A stretch of 64,000 bases of DNA from Streptomyces lavendulae subsp. lavendulae (GTDB taxonomy: Bacteria > Actinomycetota > Actinomycetes > Streptomycetales > Streptomycetaceae): positions 5,157,501-5,221,500 of the forward strand of contig NZ_CP024985.1 in the NCBI RefSeq assembly GCF_002803845.1, in the 5' to 3' direction. The notes below the pieces were generated by a model that made no database searches, was not told where the DNA came from, and was given only the letters and a program-made list of their open reading frames with translations. The position numbers and the translations under genes are program-made. The first letter of the stretch is position 1. Each line of letters begins with the position of its first letter. Positions 10,968 through 22,800 of this stretch are shown in pieces.

Positions 10968-12932
10968 GTGCAGCCCGGCACGCCCCGGGGCGGCCCCCGA
11001 CGGGGAGTCCTGAGGGGCGGCCGGCTGCTCCAGGAGGGAGCGCCCGGCGGCCCCCTGTTGCGGTTGTTCCGGCGTCTCGTCCGGCGGCCGCTGCTTCCGG
11101 CTGTCCGCCTGTGGCGGCGCAACATCCAGCTGAGGGTGGTCGCGGCGACGCTGCTGATGTCGCTCGCCGTGGTCCTGGCCCTGGGCTTCGTGGTCATCGC
11201 GCAGGTCAGCAAGGGCCTCCTCGACGCCAAGGAAGAGGCCGCGCAGAGCCAGGCCGCGGGCGGTTTCGCGGTCGCACAGGAGAAGGCCAACACGCCGTCC
11301 GTGGCCGACGGGGCCGAAACCACCGACAACAAGGTCGGCCAGGACGCCAGCACCTGGATGAACGCGCTGGTCAAGCAGCTCGCCAGTGGGGGGCAGACCG
11401 CCTTCGAGGTGGTCGCGCTCGGTGCGGGCACCGGTGAGCAGGCGGCCGGCGCCCAGGGCGTCAAGGGCGCCCGTGCCTCCGGCAACGTGGACCCGACCGC
11501 GAGCGTCCCGGCGGCGCTGCGCAGGTCCGTCAACCACGGCACCGGGACCTTCAAGACCTTCTGGCAGATCCGGTACACCGCGGGCACCGGCGACAAGGCG
11601 CCGGAGCCGGCGCTGGTCGTCGGCAAGCGGCTGACCGACATCAACGGGGACCCGTACGACCTGTACTACCTGTTCCCGCTCACCCAGGAGGAGGAGTCCC
11701 TCAACCTGGTCAAGGTCACCTTCGCCACCGCCGGCGTGTTCGTGGTCGTCCTGCTCGGCGCCATCGCCTGGCTCGTCGTACGTCAGGTCGTGACCCCCGT
11801 CCGGATGGCCGCCGGGATCGCCGAGCGGCTCTCGGCCGGACGGCTCCAGGAGCGGATGAAGGTCACCGGCGAGGACGACATCGCCCGTCTGGGCGAAGCC
11901 TTCAACAAGATGGCCCAGAACCTCCAGCTCAAGATCCAGCAGCTGGAGGACCTGTCCCGGCTGCAGCGCCGCTTCGTCTCCGACGTCTCCCACGAGCTGC
12001 GCACCCCGCTGACGACGGTCCGGATGGCCGCCGACGTGATCCACGACGCCCGCGTCGACTTCGACCCGGTCACCGCTCGGTCCGCGGAGCTCCTCGCGGG
12101 GCAGCTCGACCGCTTCGAGTCCCTCCTCGCCGACCTGCTGGAGATCAGCCGGTTCGACGCGGGCGCGGCCGCGCTGGAGGCGGAGCCCATCGACCTGCGG
12201 GACGTCGTACGCCGGGTCATCGACGGCGCCGAGCCGCTCGCCGAGCACAAGGGGACCCGGATCCGGGTCCTCGGCGACACCCAGCCGGTGATAGCCGAGG
12301 CCGACGGGCGGCGGGTGGAGCGCGTGCTGCGCAACCTGGTCGTCAACGCCGTCGAGCACGGCGAGGGCCGTGACGTGGTCGTCCGGCTCGCCTCGGCGGG
12401 CGGGGCCGTGGCGGTGGCCGTCCGCGACTACGGCGTCGGGCTCAAGCCCGGCGAGGCCACCCGTGTCTTCAACCGGTTCTGGCGCGCCGACCCGGCGCGG
12501 GCGCGCACGACCGGCGGGACGGGCCTGGGCCTGTCCATCGCCGTCGAGGACGCCCGGCTGCACGGCGGCTGGCTCCAGGCCTGGGGCGAGCCCGGCGGCG
12601 GCTCGCAGTTCCGCCTCACCCTGCCGCGCACCGCCGACGAGCCGCTGCGCGGTTCGCCGATCCCGCTGGAGCCCGAGGACTCCCGGGCCAACCGGGCGCG
12701 GGCCGCGGCGGAAGCCGCCGGGCGCGGCAACGGGACCGCCGGTCCGGGCGCCCGCCCCGGCGCGGCCGCCGAGCGGGACGGCCGTTCGCCGATCCCGCCG
12801 CGGCCGGCCGTCACCACCGCCCAGCCGGTGCCCGCCGACCCGACGGCGCTGCCCGGCAACGGCGCCCGGGTCGTGTCCAGGCCCGCCGATCAGGGAGCAG
12901 CACAGGAGGATGGATCCGGTGGAGGACGCTGA
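10968..12932 (+). CDS. mtrB: sensor histidine kinase MtrB
   Basis: About 654 aa. A cytoplasmic Arg-rich N-terminus is followed by TM1 (~52-80), an extracellular sensor segment, TM2 (~250-272) and a HAMP domain. The HisKA box is FVSDVSHELRTPLTTVRM (phospho-His ~342), and the HATPase has NLVVNAVEHGEG, DYGVGLKPGEA and GGTGLGLSIAVEDARLHGG. A Pro/Ala-rich tail of ~80 residues follows. The start GTG lies one base after the mtrA stop, implying translational coupling; its ribosome site is weak, so the N-terminus is uncertain. It is predicted to phosphorylate MtrA, with LpqB as a lipoprotein partner. Confidence 0.95.
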   Translation: MQPGTPRGGPRRGVLRGGRLLQEGAPGGPLLRLFRRLVRRPLLPAVRLWRRNIQLRVVAATLLMSLAVVLALGFVVIAQVSKGLLDAKEEAAQSQAAGGFAVAQEKANTPSVADGAETTDNKVGQDASTWMNALVKQLASGGQTAFEVVALGAGTGEQAAGAQGVKGARASGNVDPTASVPAALRRSVNHGTGTFKTFWQIRYTAGTGDKAPEPALVVGKRLTDINGDPYDLYYLFPLTQEEESLNLVKVTFATAGVFVVVLLGAIAWLVVRQVVTPVRMAAGIAERLSAGRLQERMKVTGEDDIARLGEAFNKMAQNLQLKIQQLEDLSRLQRRFVSDVSHELRTPLTTVRMAADVIHDARVDFDPVTARSAELLAGQLDRFESLLADLLEISRFDAGAAALEAEPIDLRDVVRRVIDGAEPLAEHKGTRIRVLGDTQPVIAEADGRRVERVLRNLVVNAVEHGEGRDVVVRLASAGGAVAVAVRDYGVGLKPGEATRVFNRFWRADPARARTTGGTGLGLSIAVEDARLHGGWLQAWGEPGGGSQFRLTLPRTADEPLRGSPIPLEPEDSRANRARAAAEAAGRGNGTAGPGARPGAAAERDGRSPIPPRPAVTTAQPVPADPTALPGNGARVVSRPADQGAAQEDGSGGGR

Positions 12933-14811
12933 GCGCGCGTCGGCGTACGCAGGACGTGCGGGGCGGGCGGTGCCCGGGGACCGGGTGCGGGGCGTGCGGC
13001 GCGCGGGCGCGGCGGGCGGGCGGGCCGTGGCGGCCCTCGGGGCGGCCGGGCTGCTGCTGTCGGGCTGCGCCTCCATGCCCGACCACGGGGAGATCCGCCG
13101 GGTGGACGCCTCGCAGGGCGTCGACTCCCAGGTACGGGTCTTCGGCGCGCCGCCGGCCGACAAGGCCAGCCCCGCCGACATCGTCGACGGCTTCCTGGAG
13201 GCCATGACCAGCGACGACCCGCAGCTGGCCACCGCCCGCAAGTACCTCACCGAGGACGCCGCGAAGGACTGGCGGCCGGGTTCGGCCGTCACCGTGCTCT
13301 CCGCCGGTCTCGACCGGGTGCGCGTCGAGGGCGAGAAGGACCCGGACTCGCCCCGCTGGAAGGTCACCGGCAAGAAGCTGGCGACGGTCGACGAGCGCAG
13401 CGCGTACCAGCCGGAGACCGGCGGCAAGCGCTACGAGGAGTTCCTGCAGCTGGTCCAGGTCAACAAGCAGTGGCGGATCTCGACCCCGCCCAGCAGCCTG
13501 GTGCTCAGCGAGTCCGACTTCCAGCGCATCTACAAGCCGGTGAACAAGTACTACTTCTCGGGCGGCACGCTCGTCGCCGATCCGGTGTACGTGCGCCAGC
13601 GCAGCGATCCCGACTCCCGGATGGACCCGACCACACAGACGGTGCAGTCGCTGCTGGACGGGCCCTCGAAGTGGCTCGGCCCGGTCGTCTCCACCGCCTT
13701 CCCCAGCGGTACGGCGCTGCGCGAGGGCACCAAGTCCCTTTCCTACGACGGCCAGAACACCCTGCGCGTGCCGCTCAACGAGAAGGGCAGCAACGTCGGG
13801 CAGCCGCAGTGCCAGAAGATGGCCACCCAACTCCTGTACACGGTGCGGGACCTGACGGCCTCCCGGCTCGACCGGGTCGAACTGCTGCGCTCCGACGGCA
13901 AGTCGTCGCTGTGCTGGGTGACCGGTGTGGCCGCCGCGTCCATCGCCGGGCGTCCGGCGCCGCCGGAGCACCAGTACTACGTGGACAAGGACTCCAAGCT
14001 GGTCCGGATGGTCCTGAACGCCAACGCCGACGAACAGCAGCAGGACAAGCCGGAGGTGGCGCCGGGGCCGCTGGCGACGGCCGCCGGCTTCAAGGTGGGT
14101 TCGGCGGCGATCGCCTACGACGAGAAGCGGGCCGCGGTCGTCTCCGACGACGGGCACGGGCTGTACGTGGTGACGCTGACGACGGCCGGGCAGATGCCGC
14201 AGCCGCTGCTGACGAGCAAGACCGGCAAGCTGACCCCGCCCAGCTGGGACGCCCAGGGCGACCTGTGGGTGGCGGACCTCGACCCGCAGACCCAGGGCCT
14301 GTACCGGATCCCGGGCGGGACGGGGGCCCCGCAGAAGGTGGACGTCGCCGGGCTGGACGGCGGGCGGATCAGTGCGCTGAAGGCCTCCTCGGACGGGGTG
14401 CGCATCGCGCTGCTCGTCGAGAAGGAGGGCGGTCGCAAGAACCTCTTCATCGGGCGGATCGAGCGGCCCGAGGGCAAGGGGGACACCTCGCGGCTGTCGG
14501 TGCGGGAGCTGCGGCCCGCGGCCCCGCAGATGGCGGAGGTCACGGCGATGAGCTGGGCGCCGCGGGGCCGGCTGCTGGTGGTGGGCCGGGAGAGCGGCGG
14601 GGTCGACCAGGCCCGTTACATGCTGGCCGACGGTTCCATGGTCGCCGCGGGGCTGCCGGGGGCGACCGGGCTGACCGCGATCGCGGCCGCCGACGACGAC
14701 TCCAAGCCGGTGGTGGCGTTCTCCGGTGAGGACGGGATCGTGTGGCTGCCGCCGGGGGCGCAGTGGCGCACGGTGGCGGCGGGCGGCAAGGCCCCGGTCT
14801 ACCCGGGCTGA
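12919..14811 (+). CDS. lpqB: lipoprotein LpqB
   Basis: A 630-aa secreted lipoprotein. An unusually long Arg-rich n-region precedes the lipobox LLSGC (Cys ~50). A GerMN-like domain follows, then the C-terminal LpqB beta-propeller (strands around VVSDDGHGLYVVTL, SWDAQGDLWVADL, VTAMSWAPRGRLLVVG). In mycobacteria LpqB binds the MtrB extracellular domain. AGGAGG at 12904-12909 sits nine bases before GTG 12919 but abuts ATG 12910, so the GTG is preferred. The gene overlaps mtrB by 14 bases, completing the mtrAB-lpqB operon. Confidence 0.93.
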   Translation: MEDAERASAYAGRAGRAVPGDRVRGVRRAGAAGGRAVAALGAAGLLLSGCASMPDHGEIRRVDASQGVDSQVRVFGAPPADKASPADIVDGFLEAMTSDDPQLATARKYLTEDAAKDWRPGSAVTVLSAGLDRVRVEGEKDPDSPRWKVTGKKLATVDERSAYQPETGGKRYEEFLQLVQVNKQWRISTPPSSLVLSESDFQRIYKPVNKYYFSGGTLVADPVYVRQRSDPDSRMDPTTQTVQSLLDGPSKWLGPVVSTAFPSGTALREGTKSLSYDGQNTLRVPLNEKGSNVGQPQCQKMATQLLYTVRDLTASRLDRVELLRSDGKSSLCWVTGVAAASIAGRPAPPEHQYYVDKDSKLVRMVLNANADEQQQDKPEVAPGPLATAAGFKVGSAAIAYDEKRAAVVSDDGHGLYVVTLTTAGQMPQPLLTSKTGKLTPPSWDAQGDLWVADLDPQTQGLYRIPGGTGAPQKVDVAGLDGGRISALKASSDGVRIALLVEKEGGRKNLFIGRIERPEGKGDTSRLSVRELRPAAPQMAEVTAMSWAPRGRLLVVGRESGGVDQARYMLADGSMVAAGLPGATGLTAIAAADDDSKPVVAFSGEDGIVWLPPGAQWRTVAAGGKAPVYPG

Positions 14812-14876
14812 GGGGCCCGCGGGGCCGGTTGTCCACAGGGGTCGCGCGGACGGTGGGCGCCGGGCAGGCTGGAGGC

Positions 14877-15626
14877 ATGCGGGGGTGGTGGCAGGAGCTG
14901 GCCGGGCTGGTGCTGCCGGGTGACTGCGCGGGCTGCGGGGCGGCGCGGGCCGTGCTGTGCCCGCGCTGCCGGGATGCGCTGAGCGGGGCCGGTGCCGGGC
15001 CGGTGCGTCCCGCGACGCGGCGGGCGGGTCCGGTCGGGCTGCCGGGTGTGCACGCGGGGGCCCGGTACGAGGGGGCCGTACGGGCGGTCGTACTGGCCCA
15101 CAAGGAACGCGGGGCTCTGCCCCTGGCGGGCCCGCTGGGCACGGCCCTGGCGGCGGCGGTGCTGCGGGGCGGCGGGGGAGGGGCGGGGGCCGGGGCGGGG
15201 GAGCTGGTGCTGGTGCCGGTGCCCTCGGCGCGGCGGGCGGTGCGGGCGCGCGGGCACGATCCGGCGCGCCGGATCGCCCTGGCGGCGTCGGGGCGGCTGC
15301 GCCGTGCCGGTGCGCCCGCGCGCGTGGCGCCCGTGCTGCGGCCGCGGCGGCGGGTCGCGGACCAGGCGGGCCTGGGGGCGCGGGAGCGGCTGGAGAACCT
15401 GGCGGGGGCCCTGGAGGTGTGCCGCGGCGGGGCCCGGGTGACGGCCGGGGCGCGGATCGTCCTGGTCGACGACGTGATCACCACCGGGGCCACGCTCGCG
15501 GAGGCCGCGCGGGCGCTGCGGGCGGCGGGTCTGGGGGTGGCGGGGGCGGCCGTGGTCGCGGCGCCGGCGGACTCCTTCGTACGGATCCGGTCGGCAACTC
15601 GTACAGAGCAAAAATCTTGTGAATAG
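14877..15626 (+). CDS. ComF family phosphoribosyltransferase-like protein
   Basis: A 249-aa protein. An N-terminal zinc-ribbon has two CxxC pairs (CAGC and CPRC within residues ~17-34). The C-terminal type I PRTase domain contains LVPVPSARRAVRARGHDPA and the PRPP loop RIVLVDDVITTGATLAEA. ComF proteins are best known from competence systems, but in actinobacteria the gene is conserved next to hpf and secA without evidence for DNA uptake. The upstream GGAGG lies only one base from the ATG, so translation may be leaderless or the start inexact. Substrate is unknown. Confidence 0.9.
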   Translation: MRGWWQELAGLVLPGDCAGCGAARAVLCPRCRDALSGAGAGPVRPATRRAGPVGLPGVHAGARYEGAVRAVVLAHKERGALPLAGPLGTALAAAVLRGGGGGAGAGAGELVLVPVPSARRAVRARGHDPARRIALAASGRLRRAGAPARVAPVLRPRRRVADQAGLGARERLENLAGALEVCRGGARVTAGARIVLVDDVITTGATLAEAARALRAAGLGVAGAAVVAAPADSFVRIRSATRTEQKSCE

Positions 15627-15990
15627 ATTTGGAACTGCCGGGGAATGCGCATCGTTGCAGGTAGTAAGAGGGAACAGCCACCTGAACGGAGGTACGTTCC
15701 AGTAGCGGGTGCCGACAACCGGCTTTGAGGGATATGTTCGGTTGTGAGGAACTGGCGATCCTTGGGCACCGGGTACCGGAGCACCAGTCCGCCCGTTTTA
15801 TTGCCAACCTTGTGTCAGTACCTGTTCAGGGGGTTTCTCTCTACTCCGAAGTCGGTGGGATGTGGATCTTGCCGATGGGGGAGGAGGAGGTGAAAGTCGC
15901 CAAGTCCGAGGCTCCGGTGTTCACCGGGGCCTGGTGCGAAAGGGAGCGCTTCGCCGCTGATGGCGGGGCTCTCCGGGAACGGAGTTCTGC
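15627..15990 (+). promoter_or_regulatory. hpf upstream region
   Basis: A 364-base gap between comF and hpf that is clearly less GC-rich than its surroundings. It probably contains the hpf promoter(s) and a long leader. I see no RNA gene. An overlapping 112-codon frame from 15725 runs into hpf in another frame and is not supported. No regulator box could be assigned with confidence. Confidence 0.45.
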
Positions 15991-16686
15991 GTGGACATCG
16001 TCGTCAAGGGCCGCAAGACCGAGGTGCCCGAGCGGTTCCGCAAGCACGTGGCCGAGAAGCTGAATCCGGAGCGGATCCAGAAGCTCGACGCCAAGGTGAT
16101 CAGCTTGGACGTCGAGGTGTCCAAGGAGCACAACCCGCGCCAGGCCGACCGTTCCGACCGCGTGGAGATCACCCTGCGTTCGCGGGGCCCGGTGATCCGG
16201 GCCGAGGCCGCCGCCGCCGACCCGTACGCGGCGCTCGACCTCGCCCAGGACAAGCTGGAGGCCCGGCTGCGCAAGCAGCACGACAAGCGGTTCACCCGCC
16301 GTGGCAACGGACGGCTCTCGGCGGCCGAGGTCGCCGACGTGGTGCCGGGCGTCGCCACGCTCAACGGCAACGGCGAGCCGGTCGGTGAGGAGAAGGCGGA
16401 CGGGATCCCGACGACCCGGATCGGTTCCCTGGAAGTGCAGGGCGAAGGCCCGCTCATCGTCCGCGAGAAGACGCACTCGGCCGGCCCCATGTCGCTCGAC
16501 CAGGCCCTGTTCGAAATGGAACTGGTCGGACACGACTTCTACCTGTTCGTCGACTCCGAGACCAAGATGCCCAGCGTCGTCTACCGCCGTCACGCCTACG
16601 ACTACGGCGTCGTCCACCTGAACTCCGACGGAGCCTCCAGCTCGGACGAACCGGCCGCGGGCGCGGGCGGCGCGCTGGGCGGCTGA
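15991..16686 (+). CDS. hpf: ribosome hibernation promoting factor, long form
   Basis: A 231-aa long HPF/RaiA. The N-terminal S30AE fold (MDIVVKGRKTEVPERFRKHV, then EAAAADPYAALDLAQDKLEARLRK) binds the 30S decoding region. The C-terminal dimerisation domain (PMSLDQALFEMELVGHDFYL...VVYRRHAYDYGVVHL) joins two ribosomes into a 100S dimer in resting cells. The start is GTG. It ends in a Ser/Ala/Gly tail and is followed by a hairpin terminator, so it is probably transcribed alone or as the last gene after comF. Confidence 0.94.
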   Translation: MDIVVKGRKTEVPERFRKHVAEKLNPERIQKLDAKVISLDVEVSKEHNPRQADRSDRVEITLRSRGPVIRAEAAAADPYAALDLAQDKLEARLRKQHDKRFTRRGNGRLSAAEVADVVPGVATLNGNGEPVGEEKADGIPTTRIGSLEVQGEGPLIVREKTHSAGPMSLDQALFEMELVGHDFYLFVDSETKMPSVVYRRHAYDYGVVHLNSDGASSSDEPAAGAGGALGG

Positions 16687-16698
16687 TCATCCATCCGT

Positions 16699-16734
16699 TG
16701 CCCCTGCGGAACGCCCCGGCGATCCGCAGGGGCA
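16699..16734 (+). terminator. terminator after hpf
   Basis: A 12-bp perfect stem, TGCCCCTGCGGA (16699-16710) with TCCGCAGGGGCA (16723-16734), separated by a 12-base loop. It lies 12 bases after the hpf stop. It has no T tract, which is common for Streptomyces. Confidence 0.75.
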
Positions 16735-16915
16735 CTCGTGTGCGGTGCGGTGGCCAGTAGTCATCGGCGGGTGGCCGGTAGTGGCGTGTATGAGCCAGAC
16801 GGGCTTCCGCGGACCCCCTCGCGGTCATCCGGGCATGGAATCATGGCGGGCAGTCAACCGGCGGCCGCTCCCGCCGGATTGGCCCAGCGGCTCAGCACAT
16901 GCAGGGGGAGGAACG

Positions 16916-17665
16916 ATGGCGGACACCTTCGGGCCGGTACGCGGTGACGACGGCGCGGACTGTCGTGCGGCGGACCCGGCGGACCCGGCGGCGGACGCGG
17001 CCGGCGAGCCCATCCGGGTGCTCGTGGTCGACGACCACGCCCTCTTCCGGCGCGGCCTGGAGATCGTCCTCGCGCAGGAGGAGGACATCCAGGTCGTCGG
17101 CGAGGCCGGGGACGGGGCGGAGGCGGTGGACAAGGCCGCCGACCTGCTGCCGGACATCGTGCTGATGGACGTGCGGATGCCGCGCCGGGGCGGGATCGAG
17201 GCGTGCACCTCGATCAAGGAGGTGGCCCCCTCCGCGAAGATCATCATGCTGACGATCAGCGACGAGGAGGCGGACCTCTACGACGCGATCAAGGCCGGTG
17301 CGACGGGCTACCTGCTGAAGGAGATCTCGACGGACGAGGTCGCCACGGCGATCCGCGCCGTGGCGGACGGGCAGTCGCAGATCAGCCCCTCGATGGCGTC
17401 GAAGCTGCTGACCGAGTTCAAGTCGATGATCCAGCGCACCGACGAACGCAGGCTGGTGCCCGCGCCGCGGCTGACCGACCGCGAGCTGGAGGTGCTGAAG
17501 CTGGTGGCCACGGGGATGAACAACCGGGACATCGCCAAGCAGCTGTTCATCTCCGAGAACACCGTCAAGAACCACGTCCGCAACATCCTGGAGAAGCTGC
17601 AGCTGCACTCGCGGATGGAAGCGGTCGTCTACGCGATGCGCGAGAAGATCCTGGAGATCCGCTAG
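16916..17665 (+). CDS. LuxR/NarL family response regulator (orphan)
   Basis: A 249-aa regulator. An acidic/Ala-rich leader of ~35 residues precedes the receiver domain (VLVVDDHALFRR; phospho-Asp in PDIVLMDVRMPRRGG; conserved Lys in LKEISTDEV). The C-terminal GerE-type HTH is LTDRELEVLKLVATGMNNRDIAKQLFISENTVKNHVRNILEKL. No histidine kinase gene is adjacent, so its partner is unknown. GGGGGAGG sits five bases before ATG 16916, which decides the start against a longer frame. Placement next to hpf suggests, but does not show, a link to stress or dormancy. Confidence 0.92.
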   Translation: MADTFGPVRGDDGADCRAADPADPAADAAGEPIRVLVVDDHALFRRGLEIVLAQEEDIQVVGEAGDGAEAVDKAADLLPDIVLMDVRMPRRGGIEACTSIKEVAPSAKIIMLTISDEEADLYDAIKAGATGYLLKEISTDEVATAIRAVADGQSQISPSMASKLLTEFKSMIQRTDERRLVPAPRLTDRELEVLKLVATGMNNRDIAKQLFISENTVKNHVRNILEKLQLHSRMEAVVYAMREKILEIR

Positions 17666-17677
17666 CCGCAGCCGCAG

Positions 17678-17708
17678 CCGCAGCCCGGGGTCCCTCGCCC
17701 GGCTGCGG
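17678..17708. terminator. bidirectional terminator between convergent genes
   Basis: CCGCAGCC (17678-17685) pairs with GGCTGCGG (17701-17708), with further GGG/CCC pairing inside. It lies between the response regulator stop and the convergent glycosylase stop. A triplet of GCCGCA units precedes it. Confidence 0.6.
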
Positions 17709-17715
17709 GCCGGGG

Positions 17716-18903
17716 CTAGAGCGCGGCCAGCTCCGCCGTGACCGCCGCGGCCTCCGCGGGCGAGGAGGCGCGCTCGACGCGGACCGCGTCGCAGCCGACC
17801 CACTCCGCCGCCTCCCGCAGGGCGCGGGCCATCGCGGGCGCCGCCTTCGGGGTCGTCAGCGAGAGCTGGCGGGCCACCAGCGTGGTCCCCTCGCGGCCCG
17901 GGTCCACCCGGCCCTGGAGCCGCCCCCCGGCCAGCAGCGGCATCGCGAAGTAGCCGTGGATCCGCTGGGGTTTGGGGACGTAGGCCTCCAGCTTGTGCGT
18001 GAAGCCGAAGATCCGCTCGGTGCGGGGGCGGTCCCACACGAGCGAGTCGAACGGCGACAGCAGCGTGGTGCGGTGGCGGCCCGCGGGGGCCTCGGCCAGG
18101 GCGGCCGGATCCGCCCAGGTGGGCTTGGCCCAGCCCTCCACCGTCACCGGGACCAGCCCGGAATCCGCCACCACCGCGTCGAACTGCTCGCCCTTGAGGC
18201 GGTGGTAGTCGGCGATGTCCGCGCGGGTGCCGACGCCCAGGGACCGCCCGGCCAGGGCCACGAGCCGGCGCAGGCACTCGTGGTCGTCCAGGTCGTCGTG
18301 GAGCAGGGCGTCCGGGACGACCCGCTCGGCGAGGTCGTAGACCCGCTTCCAGCCGCGCCGCTGCGAGCAGACCACGTCACCGGTGTCGAGCAGCCACTCC
18401 ACCGCGATCTTGGTCTCGGACCAGTCCCACCAGGGGCCGCCGTTCTTCGCGCCGCCCAGCTCCGTCGAGGTGAGCGGGCCGTCCGCCTTCAGCCGGTCCA
18501 GGACCAGGGCGCAGGAACCCTCCCGGTCCTTCATCCTGTGCCAGCGGTAGCCGTGCGCCCGCTTGACCCGGCGGCGGAACGCGAAGTGCGGCCACTCCTC
18601 GATCGGCAGGATGCACGCCGCGTGCGACCAGTACTCGAAGGCGTGGTTCTCGCTCCAGTAGGCCTTCTCCACGGTGTCCCGGCCGACCGCGCCCAGGCGC
18701 GCGTACGGGATCAGCTCGTGCGAGCGGGCCAGCACCGAGATCGTGTCCAGCTGTACGGCGCCCAGGTGGCGCAGCACCCCGCGGACCCCTCCCCGGCGGT
18801 CGGGCGCGCCCAGGAAGCCCTGTGCGCGCAGGGCGATGCGGCGGGCCTCGTCGGCGGAGAGGGACGCGGACGGCTGTGGCGTGCTGGCCGGGCTGCTGGT
18901 CAT
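17716..18903 (-). CDS. winged-helix DNA glycosylase-like protein (YcaQ/AlkX family)
   Basis: A 395-aa member of the HTH_42/YcaQ family, which includes interstrand-crosslink glycosylases. The family catalytic motif appears as VQLDTISVLARSHELIPYARLG; the QxD form (Q51-L-D53) matches the AlkX/YcaQ subgroup rather than the QxQ of AlkZ. The late block LLSPFDSLVWDRPRTERIFGF is also family-typical. ATG 18903 begins 11 bases after the GNAT stop; GTG 18927 would overlap that gene. DNA repair activity is inferred from the family. It is probably co-transcribed with the acetyltransferase upstream. Confidence 0.85.
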   Translation of the reverse strand: MTSSPASTPQPSASLSADEARRIALRAQGFLGAPDRRGGVRGVLRHLGAVQLDTISVLARSHELIPYARLGAVGRDTVEKAYWSENHAFEYWSHAACILPIEEWPHFAFRRRVKRAHGYRWHRMKDREGSCALVLDRLKADGPLTSTELGGAKNGGPWWDWSETKIAVEWLLDTGDVVCSQRRGWKRVYDLAERVVPDALLHDDLDDHECLRRLVALAGRSLGVGTRADIADYHRLKGEQFDAVVADSGLVPVTVEGWAKPTWADPAALAEAPAGRHRTTLLSPFDSLVWDRPRTERIFGFTHKLEAYVPKPQRIHGYFAMPLLAGGRLQGRVDPGREGTTLVARQLSLTTPKAAPAMARALREAAEWVGCDAVRVERASSPAEAAAVTAELAAL

Positions 18904-18913
18904 GGTGGGCAGC

Positions 18914-19522
18914 CTAGGCGGCGCCACCGACAGCGGGTCCGGGCTCCCGGGCGGGGAGGTGGGGCAGCCCGGGGGTCAGGCCGAGGTCAGAGGGGAGCAG
19001 GGCGGCGATCCAGCAGTCGCGCGTGGTGCCGTTGCGGAGCAGGGCGGCCCGCAGGGTGCCCTCGAAGCGGAAGCCGACCTTCTCGGCGACGGCCCGGGAG
19101 CCCGTGTTGCCGACCTCGGCGCGCCATTCGAGCCGCAGGGCGCCGAGCGCGGTGAACGCCCAGCGGGAGACGGCGTCCAGGGCCTCGGCCATGTAGCCGT
19201 TGCCGCGGTGTTCCCGGGTCGCCCAGTAGCCGACCTCGTACAGCTTCTCCCCGAACGCCTCGTGCACGTAGACGCCCGTGGCCGCGACCAGCGGGCCGCC
19301 GGCGCCGAGGCGGACCGCGAAGGCGTACCCCGTGTCCTCGCGCCATCCGGCGGGGACCCGCTCGCTCACGAAGGTCTTCGCGTCGGCGCGCGTGTAGGGG
19401 GAGGGGACCATGGTCCAGCGCTGGATGTCGGGGTCCTGCCCGGCGGCGTGCGCCTCCTCCTCGTCCGACGGGGCGAAGGGCCGCAGGTCGAGGCGGGGGG
19501 TGCTCAGTATCACGGGTTCCAT
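18914..19522 (-). CDS. GNAT family N-acetyltransferase (RimJ/RimL-like)
   Basis: A 202-aa acetyltransferase of the Acetyltransf_3 type. It opens with ILSTPRLDLRPFAPSDEEEA, has the acetyl-CoA pyrophosphate loop region REHRGNGYMAEALDAV (RxxGxG/A variant), and ends with NTGSRAVAEKVGFRFEGTLR. Such enzymes acetylate protein N-termini, ribosomal proteins or small amines; the substrate cannot be told here. The sequence CACAATCCGTCC directly precedes the ATG, suggesting a leaderless transcript. It overlaps nothing and lies 11 bases before the glycosylase gene. Confidence 0.88.
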   Translation of the reverse strand: MEPVILSTPRLDLRPFAPSDEEEAHAAGQDPDIQRWTMVPSPYTRADAKTFVSERVPAGWREDTGYAFAVRLGAGGPLVAATGVYVHEAFGEKLYEVGYWATREHRGNGYMAEALDAVSRWAFTALGALRLEWRAEVGNTGSRAVAEKVGFRFEGTLRAALLRNGTTRDCWIAALLPSDLGLTPGLPHLPAREPGPAVGGAA

Positions 19523-19749
19523 GGACGGATTGTGGCGGTGCGGGGGGTTGCGGGCGAGCAGTTTTCATCCGGCCCGGCACCTTCGGCCGGGTCCACACGT
19601 TCTCATTCCGGGCACCCGTGCCCTGCGGACACGGCGGACCTCCCGGCGCGACCACGTCCTCGCTTACGATGGCCGTTGCGGTGGGGCCCACCTGCCGTGC
19701 CCGGTTACGAAACAGTGCCCAGGCCCGACCGGCAAGGAGACAAACCTCG

Positions 19750-22545
<2,796 letters not shown>

Positions 22546-22572
22546 CCCCGCTGGGGTTCGCAGCACCACCAC

Positions 22573-22612
22573 CGGCCGGGGCCGGACACCGAGGGGTGTC
22601 CGGCCCCGGCCG
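22573..22612 (+). terminator. secA terminator
   Basis: An 18-bp perfect stem (22573-22590 with 22595-22612) and a 4-base loop, starting 27 bases after the secA stop. It is entirely G/C-rich with no T run. Confidence 0.85.
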
Positions 22613-22643
22613 CGTTGCGTCGCACGGCGGTGCGGCGCCACTG

Positions 22644-22697
22644 CCGGGGGCTCCGCCCCCGGACCCCCGCGCCTCAAACGCCGGCGGGGCTGGATTT
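22644..22697. repeat. Streptomyces-type interspersed intergenic repeat
   Basis: The hairpin CCGGGGGC-TCC-GCCCCCGG (22644-22662) is followed by GACCCCCGCGCCTCAAACGCCGGCGGGGCTGGATTT. This hairpin-plus-CTCAAACGCCGG arrangement is one I recognise as widespread between genes in Streptomyces chromosomes. Recognition is from memory; copy number in this genome cannot be checked here. Confidence 0.6.
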
Positions 22698-22800
22698 GGC
22701 GGGGCCGGGTCCGGAGGGCTGGGGTCGGCGGGGCTGGGTTTGGCTGGGCCGGGTGGGGCGGGGCCGGGTTTGGCGGGGCCCGGTGGGGTGGGGGCGGGTG
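22682..22800. repeat. degenerate G-rich tandem repeat
   Basis: Loose tandem copies of a unit like GGCGGGGC(T/C)GGGTTTGGC run through this stretch. It is strongly G-biased on the plus strand and continues as G-rich, low-complexity DNA to about 22960. No gene is supported in the 22613-23048 gap; the Pro-rich frame on the other strand is a by-product of the repeat. Confidence 0.6.

Noticed and set aside
14877..15626. Competence (DNA uptake) locus suggested by comF
   Set aside because: No other competence genes are near; comF is a conserved neighbour of hpf and secA in actinobacteria.
15725..16063. 112-codon frame upstream of and overlapping hpf
   Set aside because: It loses sense on entering hpf, has no ribosome site or domain, and lies in a likely promoter/leader region.
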